Shown here: piece after piece, positions 1-6,418 of the stretch
Numbering within the stretch: position 1 is the stretch's first letter
Layout: each line of letters starts with the position of its first letter
Source of the DNA: Candidatus Aerophobota bacterium
GTDB lineage: Bacteria > Aerophobota > Aerophobia > Aerophobales > B47-G16
Length of the DNA: 18,240 nucleotides
Direction of reading: 5' to 3'
Assembly (NCBI GenBank): GCA_003648815.1
Contig: QMPZ01000019.1
Coordinates: forward strand, 1-18,240
Made by a program: the position numbers and the translations under genes
The notes under the pieces: model-generated
The model's database searches: none
Told to the model about the DNA's origin: nothing
Seen by the model: the letters and a program-made list of their open reading frames with translations, nothing else

Positions 1-24
1 ATTAAGAATTCCGATCTAAGTATA

Positions 25-74
25 GTGAAATTTTAAAATTTAAACGGCCAGATTTGGTGAAATTTTAAAATTTA
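25..74. repeat. Two direct copies of an 18-bp AT-rich motif, each with a 14-bp palindrome
   Basis: The 18-base motif gtgaaattttaaaattta occurs at 25-42 and again, identical, at 57-74. The two copies start 32 bases apart, about three helical turns. Each contains the perfect palindrome AAATTTTAAAATTT (28-41 and 60-73). The second copy runs into the last codons and stop of rsmI. The DNA between copies is not repeated. This could be a pair of protein-binding sites, the edge of a longer repeat array to the left, or a duplicated gene end. The left edge of the window prevents a decision. Confidence 0.6.
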
Positions 75-793
75 CCTAACAGTGCCCGCAGTAAATGGGG
101 GCCGATTCTCTTGTTAGAGCTTTTCCCCTCAATGATAAGAGTAAACTCTCCCCGGGGCTCTCTTTTCTCGAAGACCTCCTCCACCTCGCTTATTCTCCCC
201 CTTATTATCTCCTCAAATTTTTTGGTAAGCTCTCGTCCCACCGCTATTCGACGATCTCCTAAAATTTTTCTAATCTCGGACAAGACCTTTTTAATTCGAT
301 GAGGAGCCTCGTAAATTACAATGGTTCTTTCCTCCTCCCTTAACTTCTTCAACCTCTTTATTCGCTCACTTTTCTCCCTTCCCAGAAATCCCTCGAAGAC
401 AAAACTGTCCGTGGGTAGACCCGAGGCAACCAACCCGGTGACCAAAGCAGTAGGGCCAGGAATAGGAACAACCTTAATTTCCTCCTTGACCGCTTCCTTT
501 ATCAGGTAATATCCAGGATCAGAGATGCCTGGCATTCCCGCCTTGGTGACCAACGCCACGTCCTTTCCCTCCTTTAAACAACCAATTAAATAGGGGGTTT
601 TTCTTAGCTGGTTATGCTCATAAAAACTCGTCAAAGGCGTGTGAATATCGTAATGAGACAGCAGCTTTCGGGTGTACCTTGTATCCTCAGAGGCAATGAG
701 GTCCACCTCTTTTAATATCTCCAGAGCCCTCAAGGTGATATCCTTTAAGTTACCGATAGGGGTCCCCACCGGGTAAAGAATGCCCTTGTCCAT
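65..793 (-). CDS. rsmI: 16S rRNA (cytidine-1402-2'-O)-methyltransferase RsmI
   Basis: This is a cytoplasmic SAM-dependent enzyme that 2'-O-methylates C1402 in the ribosomal P-site decoding centre. The 242-residue product opens with the family's signature LYPVGTPIGNLKDITLRALE (residues 6-25), then SEDTRYTRKLL, the AGMPGISDPGY loop, PIPGPTAL and YEAPHRI, all typical of the RsmI branch of the tetrapyrrole-methylase fold. It is shorter than the roughly 280 residues of the Escherichia coli protein, so the small C-terminal domain is reduced or absent, as in other short homologues. The segment before AGMPG reads LVTK where SD or a similar acidic pair is usual. The start ATG has the purine-rich SD AGAGAGGAAG directly before it. 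It lies 8 bases after the flavoprotein gene and is probably co-transcribed with it. Confidence 0.95.
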   Translation of the reverse strand: MDKGILYPVGTPIGNLKDITLRALEILKEVDLIASEDTRYTRKLLSHYDIHTPLTSFYEHNQLRKTPYLIGCLKEGKDVALVTKAGMPGISDPGYYLIKEAVKEEIKVVPIPGPTALVTGLVASGLPTDSFVFEGFLGREKSERIKRLKKLREEERTIVIYEAPHRIKKVLSEIRKILGDRRIAVGRELTKKFEEIIRGRISEVEEVFEKREPRGEFTLIIEGKSSNKRIGPHLLRALLGKF

Positions 794-801
794 CTTCCTC
801 T

Positions 802-1935
802 CTATATAATTTTTCTAAAAAGGTTCATTCCAAAGGAAATTATGCCCGAATGATGATCAAAGTCAAATTTTTCCTCGATGGCCTTTGCCACTTTCCTGTT
901 TTTCTGGATAAAGCTGAAAATCTTATCTATGTGTTTATCGCTGAGTTTTTCGAAAAACCTCCTCGCCAGATGCCCCATTCTCAGCTCCCCTTCCAACTTT
1001 TTCCTCCAGAGTCTATCATAATCGGCCAGTTTCCTTTCACTCAGGTCTCTCTTTTCAAAAGCTTTCTTGAGGACCTCGACAGCTATCTCGGAACACAAAA
1101 GGCCGTAGGAGATACCACCACCTGTGGTGGTCTTCACCTGTCCTGCAGCCTCACCCACCACCAAAACCCTGTGCTTAACAGTTCTTTTAAGCGGACCATA
1201 AGCTATTCTCTTCTGGAGTATTTTTACATTTTTCTCTCTAACCCTTTCCCTGAGCCTCTCCTCGACAAATCTCTTAAGGTAAAGACCTCCCTTGTTCTTC
1301 ACCAGAACACCTATGCGGGATCTAAGACCACTGAGGGGCACTGCCCAGGCAAATGAGCCCGGACAGATTTGCCTGCCCAGATAAATCTCAGTTTGGGTAA
1401 GTTCCTTCATCTCTGTCTCCATCTGAGCTCCGTATAAAAAGCCGGGCACCTCAGCTAATCTCACACTCCTCTGAAGACTATAATTTCCTCCTGTAGCCAG
1501 CACGATGACCTTAGCCCTTTCCTTCTTTTTCAGATCTCTACCGGAGACCTCAAGCTCAGCGAAGTCTTCACAGATCCTGATGCTCTGAACGTGCCTTCCT
1601 AACTGAACACCTGTTCCCTTCTCTTTAGCACGTCTTAAAAGCTCCTTGTCAAATACAGTTCTGTCCACCACATAGGCTATAACATCCGGAAACGTGAAAT
1701 TCAAGGCGATAAGGGAAGGAGAAAAGAAGGTGACAGATTTTATTTGCGAAAGTATAGCTTTTTCTGGAAGGTTAAATCTCTCAAAAGGCTCCTTGCCTAT
1801 AATGCCTGTGCAGATGACATTTTTCCCAACTTCCTCATCCTCTTCGAAAAGACTTACTTGAAAGCCTGAATCAGCTAACAGGTAAGCAGTGTAAGACCCA
1901 ATGGGTCCTCCTCCCACTACTATGACGTCATCCAT
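802..1935 (-). CDS. FAD-dependent oxidoreductase, geranylgeranyl-reductase family
   Basis: The 377-residue protein begins MDDVIVVGGGPIGSYTAYLL, a dinucleotide-binding fold with Gly8, Gly10 and Gly13 for FAD, followed by LFEED at the end of the second strand. The second FAD motif GEAAGQVKTTTGGGISYGLL starts at residue 261 and is characteristic of the geranylgeranyl reductase / digeranylgeranylglycerophospholipid reductase family, which saturates isoprenoid chains. The true substrate cannot be read from sequence; a quinone, isoprenoid lipid or other hydrophobic substrate is possible. An upstream ATG at 2025 would add 30 residues, MMCYHFYQ and so on, that do not belong to the fold. I prefer 1935 because GGAAG lies 7 bases upstream (1943-1947) and because the promoter at 2011-2038 would start the transcript near 2004, inside the longer frame. 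rsmI follows after 8 bases. Confidence 0.85.
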   Translation of the reverse strand: MDDVIVVGGGPIGSYTAYLLADSGFQVSLFEEDEEVGKNVICTGIIGKEPFERFNLPEKAILSQIKSVTFFSPSLIALNFTFPDVIAYVVDRTVFDKELLRRAKEKGTGVQLGRHVQSIRICEDFAELEVSGRDLKKKERAKVIVLATGGNYSLQRSVRLAEVPGFLYGAQMETEMKELTQTEIYLGRQICPGSFAWAVPLSGLRSRIGVLVKNKGGLYLKRFVEERLRERVREKNVKILQKRIAYGPLKRTVKHRVLVVGEAAGQVKTTTGGGISYGLLCSEIAVEVLKKAFEKRDLSERKLADYDRLWRKKLEGELRMGHLARRFFEKLSDKHIDKIFSFIQKNRKVAKAIEEKFDFDHHSGIISFGMNLFRKII

Positions 1936-1956
1936 TTTTTCTCTTCCGGTTTTAAT

Positions 1957-1981
1957 AGCTAAGGTGTATTTAGCCTTAGCT
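1957..1981 (-). other. Leader hairpin upstream of the flavoprotein gene
   Basis: AGCTAAGG (1957-1964) and CCTTAGCT (1974-1981) form a perfect 8-bp inverted repeat with a 9-base loop. It falls in the predicted 5' untranslated leader of the minus-strand operon, between the likely transcript start near 2004 and the start codon at 1935. It has no following T run, so it is not a standard intrinsic terminator. It may be an mRNA structure or a protein-binding site; no function is shown. Confidence 0.45.
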
Positions 1982-2010
1982 GCCCTTTGATTCCTGTAAC
2001 TCTGGTAAAA

Positions 2011-2038
2011 ATGATAACACATCATACGCCTTTGTCAA
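2011..2038 (-). promoter_or_regulatory. Sigma-70-like promoter for flavoprotein-rsmI operon
   Basis: On the minus strand the -35 element is TTGACA (2038-2033), followed by a 16-base spacer and TATCAT (2016-2011), five of six matches to TATAAT. The expected transcript start is near 2004, giving a leader of about 70 bases before the ATG at 1935. The promoter is divergent from the one at 2064-2092, with 25 bases between the two -35 boxes. The small dyad TCCTGAAAGGA lies between them. Confidence 0.7.
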
Positions 2039-2063
2039 AGATAGCTCTCCTGAAAGGAAAAGC

Positions 2064-2092
2064 TTGACATTTTTCATCTCAAGGCTTATAAT
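2064..2092 (+). promoter_or_regulatory. Perfect consensus sigma-70 promoter of the UROD-sulfatase-oxidoreductase operon
   Basis: TTGACA (2064-2069), exactly 17 bases, then TATAAT (2087-2092): both hexamers and the spacing match the sigma-70 consensus completely. The transcript should start near 2099, giving a leader of about 75 bases before the ATG at 2175. A full-consensus promoter implies high unregulated strength unless a repressor acts; the hairpin at 2101-2121 is the obvious candidate site. Confidence 0.85.
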
Positions 2093-2100
2093 TACCCTTG

Positions 2101-2121
2101 ATCCTCTTAAATAAAGAGGAT
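2101..2121 (+). promoter_or_regulatory. Inverted repeat at the transcript start (candidate operator or 5' mRNA hairpin)
   Basis: ATCCTCTT (2101-2108) and AAGAGGAT (2114-2121) form a perfect 8-bp dyad around the 5-base centre AAATA's equivalent at 2109-2113. It starts two or three bases after the predicted transcript start. In DNA this is a typical place for a repressor operator; in RNA it would be a 5'-terminal stem-loop that could stabilise the message. No U-tract follows, so an attenuator is less likely. Confidence 0.55.
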
Positions 2122-2174
2122 GCGAGGAGAGCCTGCCCATCATCGAATAATAAACTTAAATTGGAGGGACTAAG

Positions 2175-3233
2175 ATGACTTCGAGAGAGAGGATAAGACG
2201 TGCTTTAAGACACGAGGAGCCGGATCGGGTGCCCGTTCATGACAGTCCTTGGAGGGCAACCGTAAACAGGTGGAGAAGAGAGGGACTGCCTGAAGATATC
2301 CCTGTGGAGGAGTACTTTGGCTATGAGATCGTCCAGATTGGCTTTGATGCCACGCCGCGCTTTCCCGTGAAGACTTTGGAGAAGAACGACAGATTTATCA
2401 TTCAGACCACCCCCACTGGAGCGATAAACAAGAACTTTCGGGATTACTCCACCACTCCTGAGATAATTGACCGCCCGATAAAGGAGAAAAAGGATTGGCC
2501 ACCAATAAAGGAAAGACTCTATCCTGACTACACCCGGGTTGACTGGGTTTCGGCCTTTAACACCTACCAGATAGCCAGAAGCGAGGGAAAATTCATTGTC
2601 TGTAGTGGTGGGTGGGGCTATGATATACTCCAGAACTATATGAGGTCTGATCAATTGCTTGTGGCCATGATAACTGATCCGGACTGGGTGAAAGACATGA
2701 TAATGACTCTGGCCAACCTTCACGTAGAGATGATAAAAATGATGATGGAAAAAGGTTTTCAGTTTGATGGAGCTTTCTTTTACAATGATTTAGGCTACCG
2801 AAGTGGTCTGCTTTTTTCTCCAGAGACCTATCGCAGGACTCATAAAGAGGCAGATGAGATGGTCTACTCCTTTTGCCATGAGCACAATATGCCGGTAATC
2901 CTGCATTCCTGCGGATGTGTAAAAGAGATCATTCCGGATTTAATTGAGGTAGGCCTTGATTGTCTTCAGCCCTTAGAGGTAAAGGCGGGAATGGACGTAA
3001 GAGAGCTAAAACAGAAGTACGGGGATAAGCTCTGCTTTATGGGGGGAATAGATGTAAGGGCTATGGCCGATCCCGACCCCAACGTCATAGAGGAGGAGAT
3101 AAGAAGCAAATTTGAGGTAGCCAAAAAGGGAGGAGGATATATCTACCATTCTGACCATTCCGTTCCCAAAAATGTCAGCTTTGAGCAATACAAAAGGGTG
3201 ATGGAGCTGGTCAAAAAATACGGCGAGTATTAA
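2175..3233 (+). CDS. Uroporphyrinogen decarboxylase (UROD) superfamily protein, not HemE
   Basis: The 352-residue protein opens TSRERIRRALRHEEPDRVPV, the usual N-terminus of UROD-fold proteins related to cobamide methyltransferases. The HemE signature RQAGR is missing, so it is unlikely to decarboxylate uroporphyrinogen. His244-Ser-Cys246 (HSCGC) matches the position of the first two zinc ligands of MtaA/MtbA-type methyltransferases, while the later Cys region is occupied by HSDHSVP (residues 325-331). MGGIDVRAMADPDP near residue 290 is typical of the superfamily. The SD GGAGGG (2163-2168) is 6 bases before the ATG. It is the first gene of a three-gene operon with a sulfatase-like and a Gfo/Idh/MocA protein, and no corrinoid protein is adjacent. 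A methyl transfer or C-C/C-O cleavage role in breakdown of a modified sugar or related compound is inference only. Confidence 0.8.
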   Translation: MTSRERIRRALRHEEPDRVPVHDSPWRATVNRWRREGLPEDIPVEEYFGYEIVQIGFDATPRFPVKTLEKNDRFIIQTTPTGAINKNFRDYSTTPEIIDRPIKEKKDWPPIKERLYPDYTRVDWVSAFNTYQIARSEGKFIVCSGGWGYDILQNYMRSDQLLVAMITDPDWVKDMIMTLANLHVEMIKMMMEKGFQFDGAFFYNDLGYRSGLLFSPETYRRTHKEADEMVYSFCHEHNMPVILHSCGCVKEIIPDLIEVGLDCLQPLEVKAGMDVRELKQKYGDKLCFMGGIDVRAMADPDPNVIEEEIRSKFEVAKKGGGYIYHSDHSVPKNVSFEQYKRVMELVKKYGEY

Positions 3234-3249
3234 GAATAGGAGGTTATGG

Positions 3250-4677
3250 ATGAACATAATTCTCATCGTGTCGGACACTTTTCGAAGGGACCATTTAGGC
3301 TGCTACGGTAACAAGTGGATTTCTACCCCAAACCTTGATAAATTTGCCAAAGAATCGATTGTCTTTGATCAGGCCTATGCAGCCTCTTTTCCCACGGTGC
3401 CCAACCGAATGGACATAATGACCGGTCGTTTCTCCTTTGTCCAATATGAGTGGCAACCCCTGCCAAGAGATGAGGTGGTCTTATCGGAGATCCTGGGAGA
3501 AGCGGGCTATGTTACCATGCTGATCGCTGACACGCCACATATACTGGAGGATGGATACAATTTTGACAGGGGGTTTACCGGCTGGAAGTGGATAAGGGGC
3601 CAGGAGGCCGAAAGGTATATGACCGATCCAATCGAGGTCAAGCTCCCCTGTGCGCCGCATAAGCTGCGAAATCCAGAAGGAGTTAAAAAGTATCTGCGCA
3701 ACGTCTCCCTTCGCCAGAGCGAGGCTGACTACTTCGTCGCTCGAACGATGATCGAGGCAGCTAAGTGGCTGGAGCGTAACTACAAACAGGAAAAGTTCTT
3801 CCTCTATGTGGATACATTTGACCCCCATGAGCCATGGGATCCTCCTCGATGGTATGTCGACCGATATGATCCGAATTATGAGGGAGAGGAAGTAATTTAT
3901 CCTGTCTACGGGCCGGCTGATTACCTGACAAGGGAGGAACTAAGGCATATGCGGGCTCTCTATGCCGGGGAGGTAACCATGGTAGATAGATGGATAGGGA
4001 TGCTCTTGAGGAAAATTGAGGACCTGGGTCTGTTCGACAATACAGCAGTGATCTTTACCACCGACCATGGCTTTTACTTAGGGGAGCATAACCTCACGGG
4101 AAAATCCATCATCACCTCCGAGTTTCACGCAAACGCTCCCCTCTATGAGGAGGTAACACACATTCCTCTCTTAATTCGTCTTCCTGGTCAGACCAAAAGA
4201 GGTGTCCACTGTTCGGCCCTCGTTCAACCACCTGATTTAACTGCTACGATAATAGAGTTGGCTGGAGTAGAGGACCCGGGAACCCTTCAGGGAAGATCTC
4301 TTCTTCCCCTTCTGAAGGGTGAAAGATGCCGGTGGCGCGATATTGCCATCACCTCCCCTACCCTTATACACGGCAGAGCAGGAGCAACGAGGCCCACCAT
4401 CACCGACGGTGAATATTCCTTCATCTATGTTGGATTCTCTCCATCGGAACCTGAGGAAAAACATAAGACAAGAGCGGTCGATGGCATCCTCAGAGGCCTC
4501 AAATCTTTGGGAAAAGTGGAAAATGAGCTTTATCACCTACCTTCCGACCCTCAGCAGAGACATAACATTTTTTCCGAGCGTAAAGATGTAGCTAAAAGGC
4601 TTCATTCCAGGTTCGTCGACTTCTTGAGAGAAGTTGGTATCTCAGAGGAAAGGTTGAGGTATTGGTTGAAGATTTAG
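3250..4677 (+). CDS. Sulfatase-like hydrolase of the alkaline phosphatase superfamily, Thr at the nucleophile position
   Basis: The 475-residue protein begins NIILIVSDTFRRDHLGCYGN, the sulfatase-type metal-binding start (Asp9). DTFDPHEPWDPP and TTDHGFYLGEHNLTGK (Asp272 and His273 as metal ligands, Lys285) complete the family pattern, and the C-terminal half ends with the usual ENELYHLPSDPQQRHNI segment. In sulfatases the motif C/S-x-P-x-R supplies the residue converted to formylglycine; here it reads T49-V-P-N-R53, so formylglycine cannot be made by the known route. Thr is the direct nucleophile in phosphodiesterase/pyrophosphatase members of this superfamily, so hydrolysis of a phosphate or phosphonate ester is as possible as a sulfate ester. 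There is no signal peptide, so it acts in the cytoplasm. AGGAGG (3238-3243) sits 6 bases before the ATG, 16 bases after the preceding gene. Confidence 0.85.
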   Translation: MNIILIVSDTFRRDHLGCYGNKWISTPNLDKFAKESIVFDQAYAASFPTVPNRMDIMTGRFSFVQYEWQPLPRDEVVLSEILGEAGYVTMLIADTPHILEDGYNFDRGFTGWKWIRGQEAERYMTDPIEVKLPCAPHKLRNPEGVKKYLRNVSLRQSEADYFVARTMIEAAKWLERNYKQEKFFLYVDTFDPHEPWDPPRWYVDRYDPNYEGEEVIYPVYGPADYLTREELRHMRALYAGEVTMVDRWIGMLLRKIEDLGLFDNTAVIFTTDHGFYLGEHNLTGKSIITSEFHANAPLYEEVTHIPLLIRLPGQTKRGVHCSALVQPPDLTATIIELAGVEDPGTLQGRSLLPLLKGERCRWRDIAITSPTLIHGRAGATRPTITDGEYSFIYVGFSPSEPEEKHKTRAVDGILRGLKSLGKVENELYHLPSDPQQRHNIFSERKDVAKRLHSRFVDFLREVGISEERLRYWLKI

Positions 4678-4706
4678 TAACTTAAATGAATGAGGAGGAT
4701 GGCATA

Positions 4707-5726
4707 ATGATAAATGTAGCGATCTTAGGTGCTGGTTTTATGGGAAGAATGCATGCGGAATGCTATCACAATCTTCCTAATGCCAAGCTTATGGCCATAG
4801 GAGATGTTGATTTGAACAAGGCTGAGGAGCTGACCAAAAGATATGGTGTCCGTGCTTTTTCCCGGCCTGAGGAATTGATAGAGGATCAAAATATCGACTT
4901 GATAGATATATGCCTACCTACCTTCCTGCACAAGGAGTATGTAATTAAAGCCGCTCAAGCGGGAAAACAGATCATCTGTGAAAAGCCCATCGCTCTCACC
5001 GTAGAGGATGCCGAGGAGATGGTTAGGGCAGCCGAGAGGGCGAAGGTTAAGTTTATGGTAGCTCAGGTGATCAGGTTCTGGCCAGAATACGTGAGGTTAA
5101 AGGAGATATATGAAAGCAAGAGATTGGGAAGATTGCTTTCTATTAGTTTAACTCGCCTCAGCACCCTTCCTACCTGGAGCTGGAATAACTGGTTGCTTGA
5201 TTCAGAAAAAAGTGGAAGTGCCCTGATAGACCTGCACATCCACGATACCGATTACCTCCTTTATCTTTTGGGAAGACCCTCCCTTATCTTTTCCCAGGGT
5301 TCAAGAACCGAGATCGGATATGGACACATATTTACCACCTTCACCTTTCCCCAGGGGACAGTAGCTTTTGTCGAAGGGGGATGGGATATCAAGGCGGACA
5401 ATTTTCCCTTCCTTATGACCTTCAGGGCCATATTTGAAGAAGGGGTGGTAGAATTTAACAGCAGTAGGGACAAGACCCTGTCCATCTATCAGCGGGGAAA
5501 AGAGGTGGAATACCCAGCTCTTCAGGAGGAGCTTTCAGCCTCCAGGGATGTTGGTGGAAATATCAGTCAGTTAGGAGCTTACTTTTCAGAGATCAAATAC
5601 TTCGTCGACTGCGTGGAGAACGATCGGCCCCCGGCTATGGCTGAGGCCAGATCAGCCAAGGATTCTCTTGAGGTGGTTTTGATGGAGAAAAGGTCAGCTG
5701 AGACGGGTGAGGTGATTAGATTTTGA
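4707..5726 (+). CDS. Gfo/Idh/MocA family NAD(P)-dependent oxidoreductase
   Basis: A 339-residue dehydrogenase that would act on a sugar, inositol or related polyol in the cytoplasm. The Rossmann motif GAGFMG lies at residues 8-13, followed by the conserved EKP (Glu92-Lys93-Pro94), whose Lys is catalytic in this family. The second-domain motif LIDLHIHDTDYLLYLLG supplies Asp175, His179 and Asp182, of which the His is the usual acid/base residue. An ATG at 4686 would add seven residues, but AGGAGG (4693-4698) lies inside that extension and 8 bases before 4707, so 4707 is the better start. It is the last gene of the operon, 29 bases after the sulfatase-like gene. The substrate is not readable; with its neighbours it could oxidise a sugar released from a substituted glycan. 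Confidence 0.88.
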   Translation: MINVAILGAGFMGRMHAECYHNLPNAKLMAIGDVDLNKAEELTKRYGVRAFSRPEELIEDQNIDLIDICLPTFLHKEYVIKAAQAGKQIICEKPIALTVEDAEEMVRAAERAKVKFMVAQVIRFWPEYVRLKEIYESKRLGRLLSISLTRLSTLPTWSWNNWLLDSEKSGSALIDLHIHDTDYLLYLLGRPSLIFSQGSRTEIGYGHIFTTFTFPQGTVAFVEGGWDIKADNFPFLMTFRAIFEEGVVEFNSSRDKTLSIYQRGKEVEYPALQEELSASRDVGGNISQLGAYFSEIKYFVDCVENDRPPAMAEARSAKDSLEVVLMEKRSAETGEVIRF

Positions 5727-5748
5727 AAACAAGAGAAGTGGATGGGAA

Positions 5749-5778
5749 AGGTAGATGAAGAACTTCTTTAAGCTACCT
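5749..5778. terminator. Possible weak bidirectional terminator between convergent genes
   Basis: AGGTAG (5749-5754) and CTACCT (5773-5778) pair, and part of the interior (GAAGAACTTC) is also self-complementary, giving an interrupted hairpin between the end of the oxidoreductase gene and the end of the convergent ORF. It is followed by GCTTTTCC on the plus strand, a poor T-tract. It overlaps the stop codon of the convergent ORF. Support is weak. Confidence 0.3.
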
Positions 5779-6298
5779 GCTTTTCCTCAATACACAAAAT
5801 TGGCGACATAGACTTGAAGTAATCAAAGATTTCTTCTTTTGTGTATTCTCTGTCTACCTTGTAGGTTAATCCCTCTATGTTAACTTCCCTTATTAAGTCC
5901 TTAGCTAAATCCTTCCAGAATATATACCTGGCTTTTAACGAGTTATCTTCCTTCAATGCCGCCAAAGCACTATCAAGATGAGCTTGACAATATAACCTTC
6001 TCTTTTGGTTAAGCCAGATGTATTCTAACAGTGCTCTGAGAGTAGGAACGAATATTCTTTCGACCTTACCCCTTCGATGGGTAGAAACGTCCACAATTTT
6101 CACAAGCCTTCCCGTGGCTAAATGTAAAAGCATCTCATCAGGAACAGACCACAAAAGCCCTCGATAGTGCCTTTGTTCAATCCATGAGGAACGAATATAA
6201 ATCCAACGGTAGTTCTTTCTAAACCTATTAAAAGCAGTTTGGGTTAAGTTAAAGTAAATTATAACATCTCTTCTATGTTCGAGGTTTTCGTCGAACAT
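5768..6298 (-). CDS. Hypothetical protein, 176 residues, unrecognised
   Basis: I do not recognise this family. The product is basic and aromatic-rich, with an N-terminal part RFRKNYRWIYIRSSWIEQRH, a central LVKIVDVSTHRRGKVERIFV and a mixed C-terminal helix-rich part ending SPILCIEEKQVA. No signal peptide, membrane span or metal motif is visible. The only in-frame ATG near the start (6298) lies inside the 10-bp inverted repeat at 6273-6300 and has no SD; the same frame has a TAG 12 codons upstream. The gene stands alone on the minus strand, convergent with the upstream operon and downstream of the groEL terminator. It may be a real accessory gene, a leaderless or unusually started gene, or a truncated remnant of a transferred element. 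Confidence 0.5.
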   Translation of the reverse strand: MFDENLEHRRDVIIYFNLTQTAFNRFRKNYRWIYIRSSWIEQRHYRGLLWSVPDEMLLHLATGRLVKIVDVSTHRRGKVERIFVPTLRALLEYIWLNQKRRLYCQAHLDSALAALKEDNSLKARYIFWKDLAKDLIREVNIEGLTYKVDREYTKEEIFDYFKSMSPILCIEEKQVA

Positions 6299-6300
6299 AG
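6273..6300. repeat. 10-bp perfect inverted repeat over the start of the hypothetical ORF
   Basis: CTATGTTCGA (6273-6282) and TCGAACATAG (6291-6300) are exact reverse complements around an 8-base loop. The ATG of the hypothetical ORF (6298-6296) is within one arm, so a hairpin in the mRNA would hide it. A direct copy of TCGAGGT occurs at 6279-6285 and 6301-6307. It could be a protein-binding site, an element end, or a translation-control hairpin. Confidence 0.6.
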
Positions 6301-6369
6301 TCGAGGTCGAAATTGATGAATTTATTTTTATCTACTCAGGTGAGAAATTAGGGGTCAGTCTTGATTATT

Positions 6370-6404
6370 ATAAGGGGCAGGAAAGGAGGCTTCCTGCCCC
6401 TTAT
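6370..6404 (-). terminator. Strong hairpin after groEL, probable terminator
   Basis: ATAAGGGGCAGGAA (6370-6383) and TTCCTGCCCCTTAT (6391-6404) form a perfect 14-bp stem with a 7-base loop, beginning 15 bases after the groEL stop codon. On the minus strand the stem is followed by AATAATC, not a clean T-tract, so efficiency is uncertain. Its position just after a stop and the GC-rich stem make termination of the groESL transcript the most likely role. Confidence 0.7.
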
Positions 6405-6418
6405 GATCTATATTAATA

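Noticed and set aside
25..74. CRISPR array at the left edge.
   Set aside because: Only two 18-bp copies with a 14-bp gap are visible, one of them inside rsmI coding sequence; spacing is too short for repeat-spacer units.
850..1356. A 168-codon plus-strand ORF inside the flavoprotein gene.
   Set aside because: It is antisense to FAD-family coding sequence, has no SD, and the protein resembles nothing known.
2205..2723. A 172-codon minus-strand ORF opposite the UROD-family gene.
   Set aside because: It is a shadow frame; the plus-strand frame has clear family motifs, SD and promoter.
2175..3233. Annotation as uroporphyrinogen decarboxylase HemE.
   Set aside because: The HemE N-terminal RQAGR motif is missing and the gene is in a catabolic-type operon without other heme genes.
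5768..6298. Transposase or nuclease annotation for the orphan ORF.
   Set aside because: No DDE, HUH or nuclease motif is visible; proximity to an inverted repeat alone is not enough.
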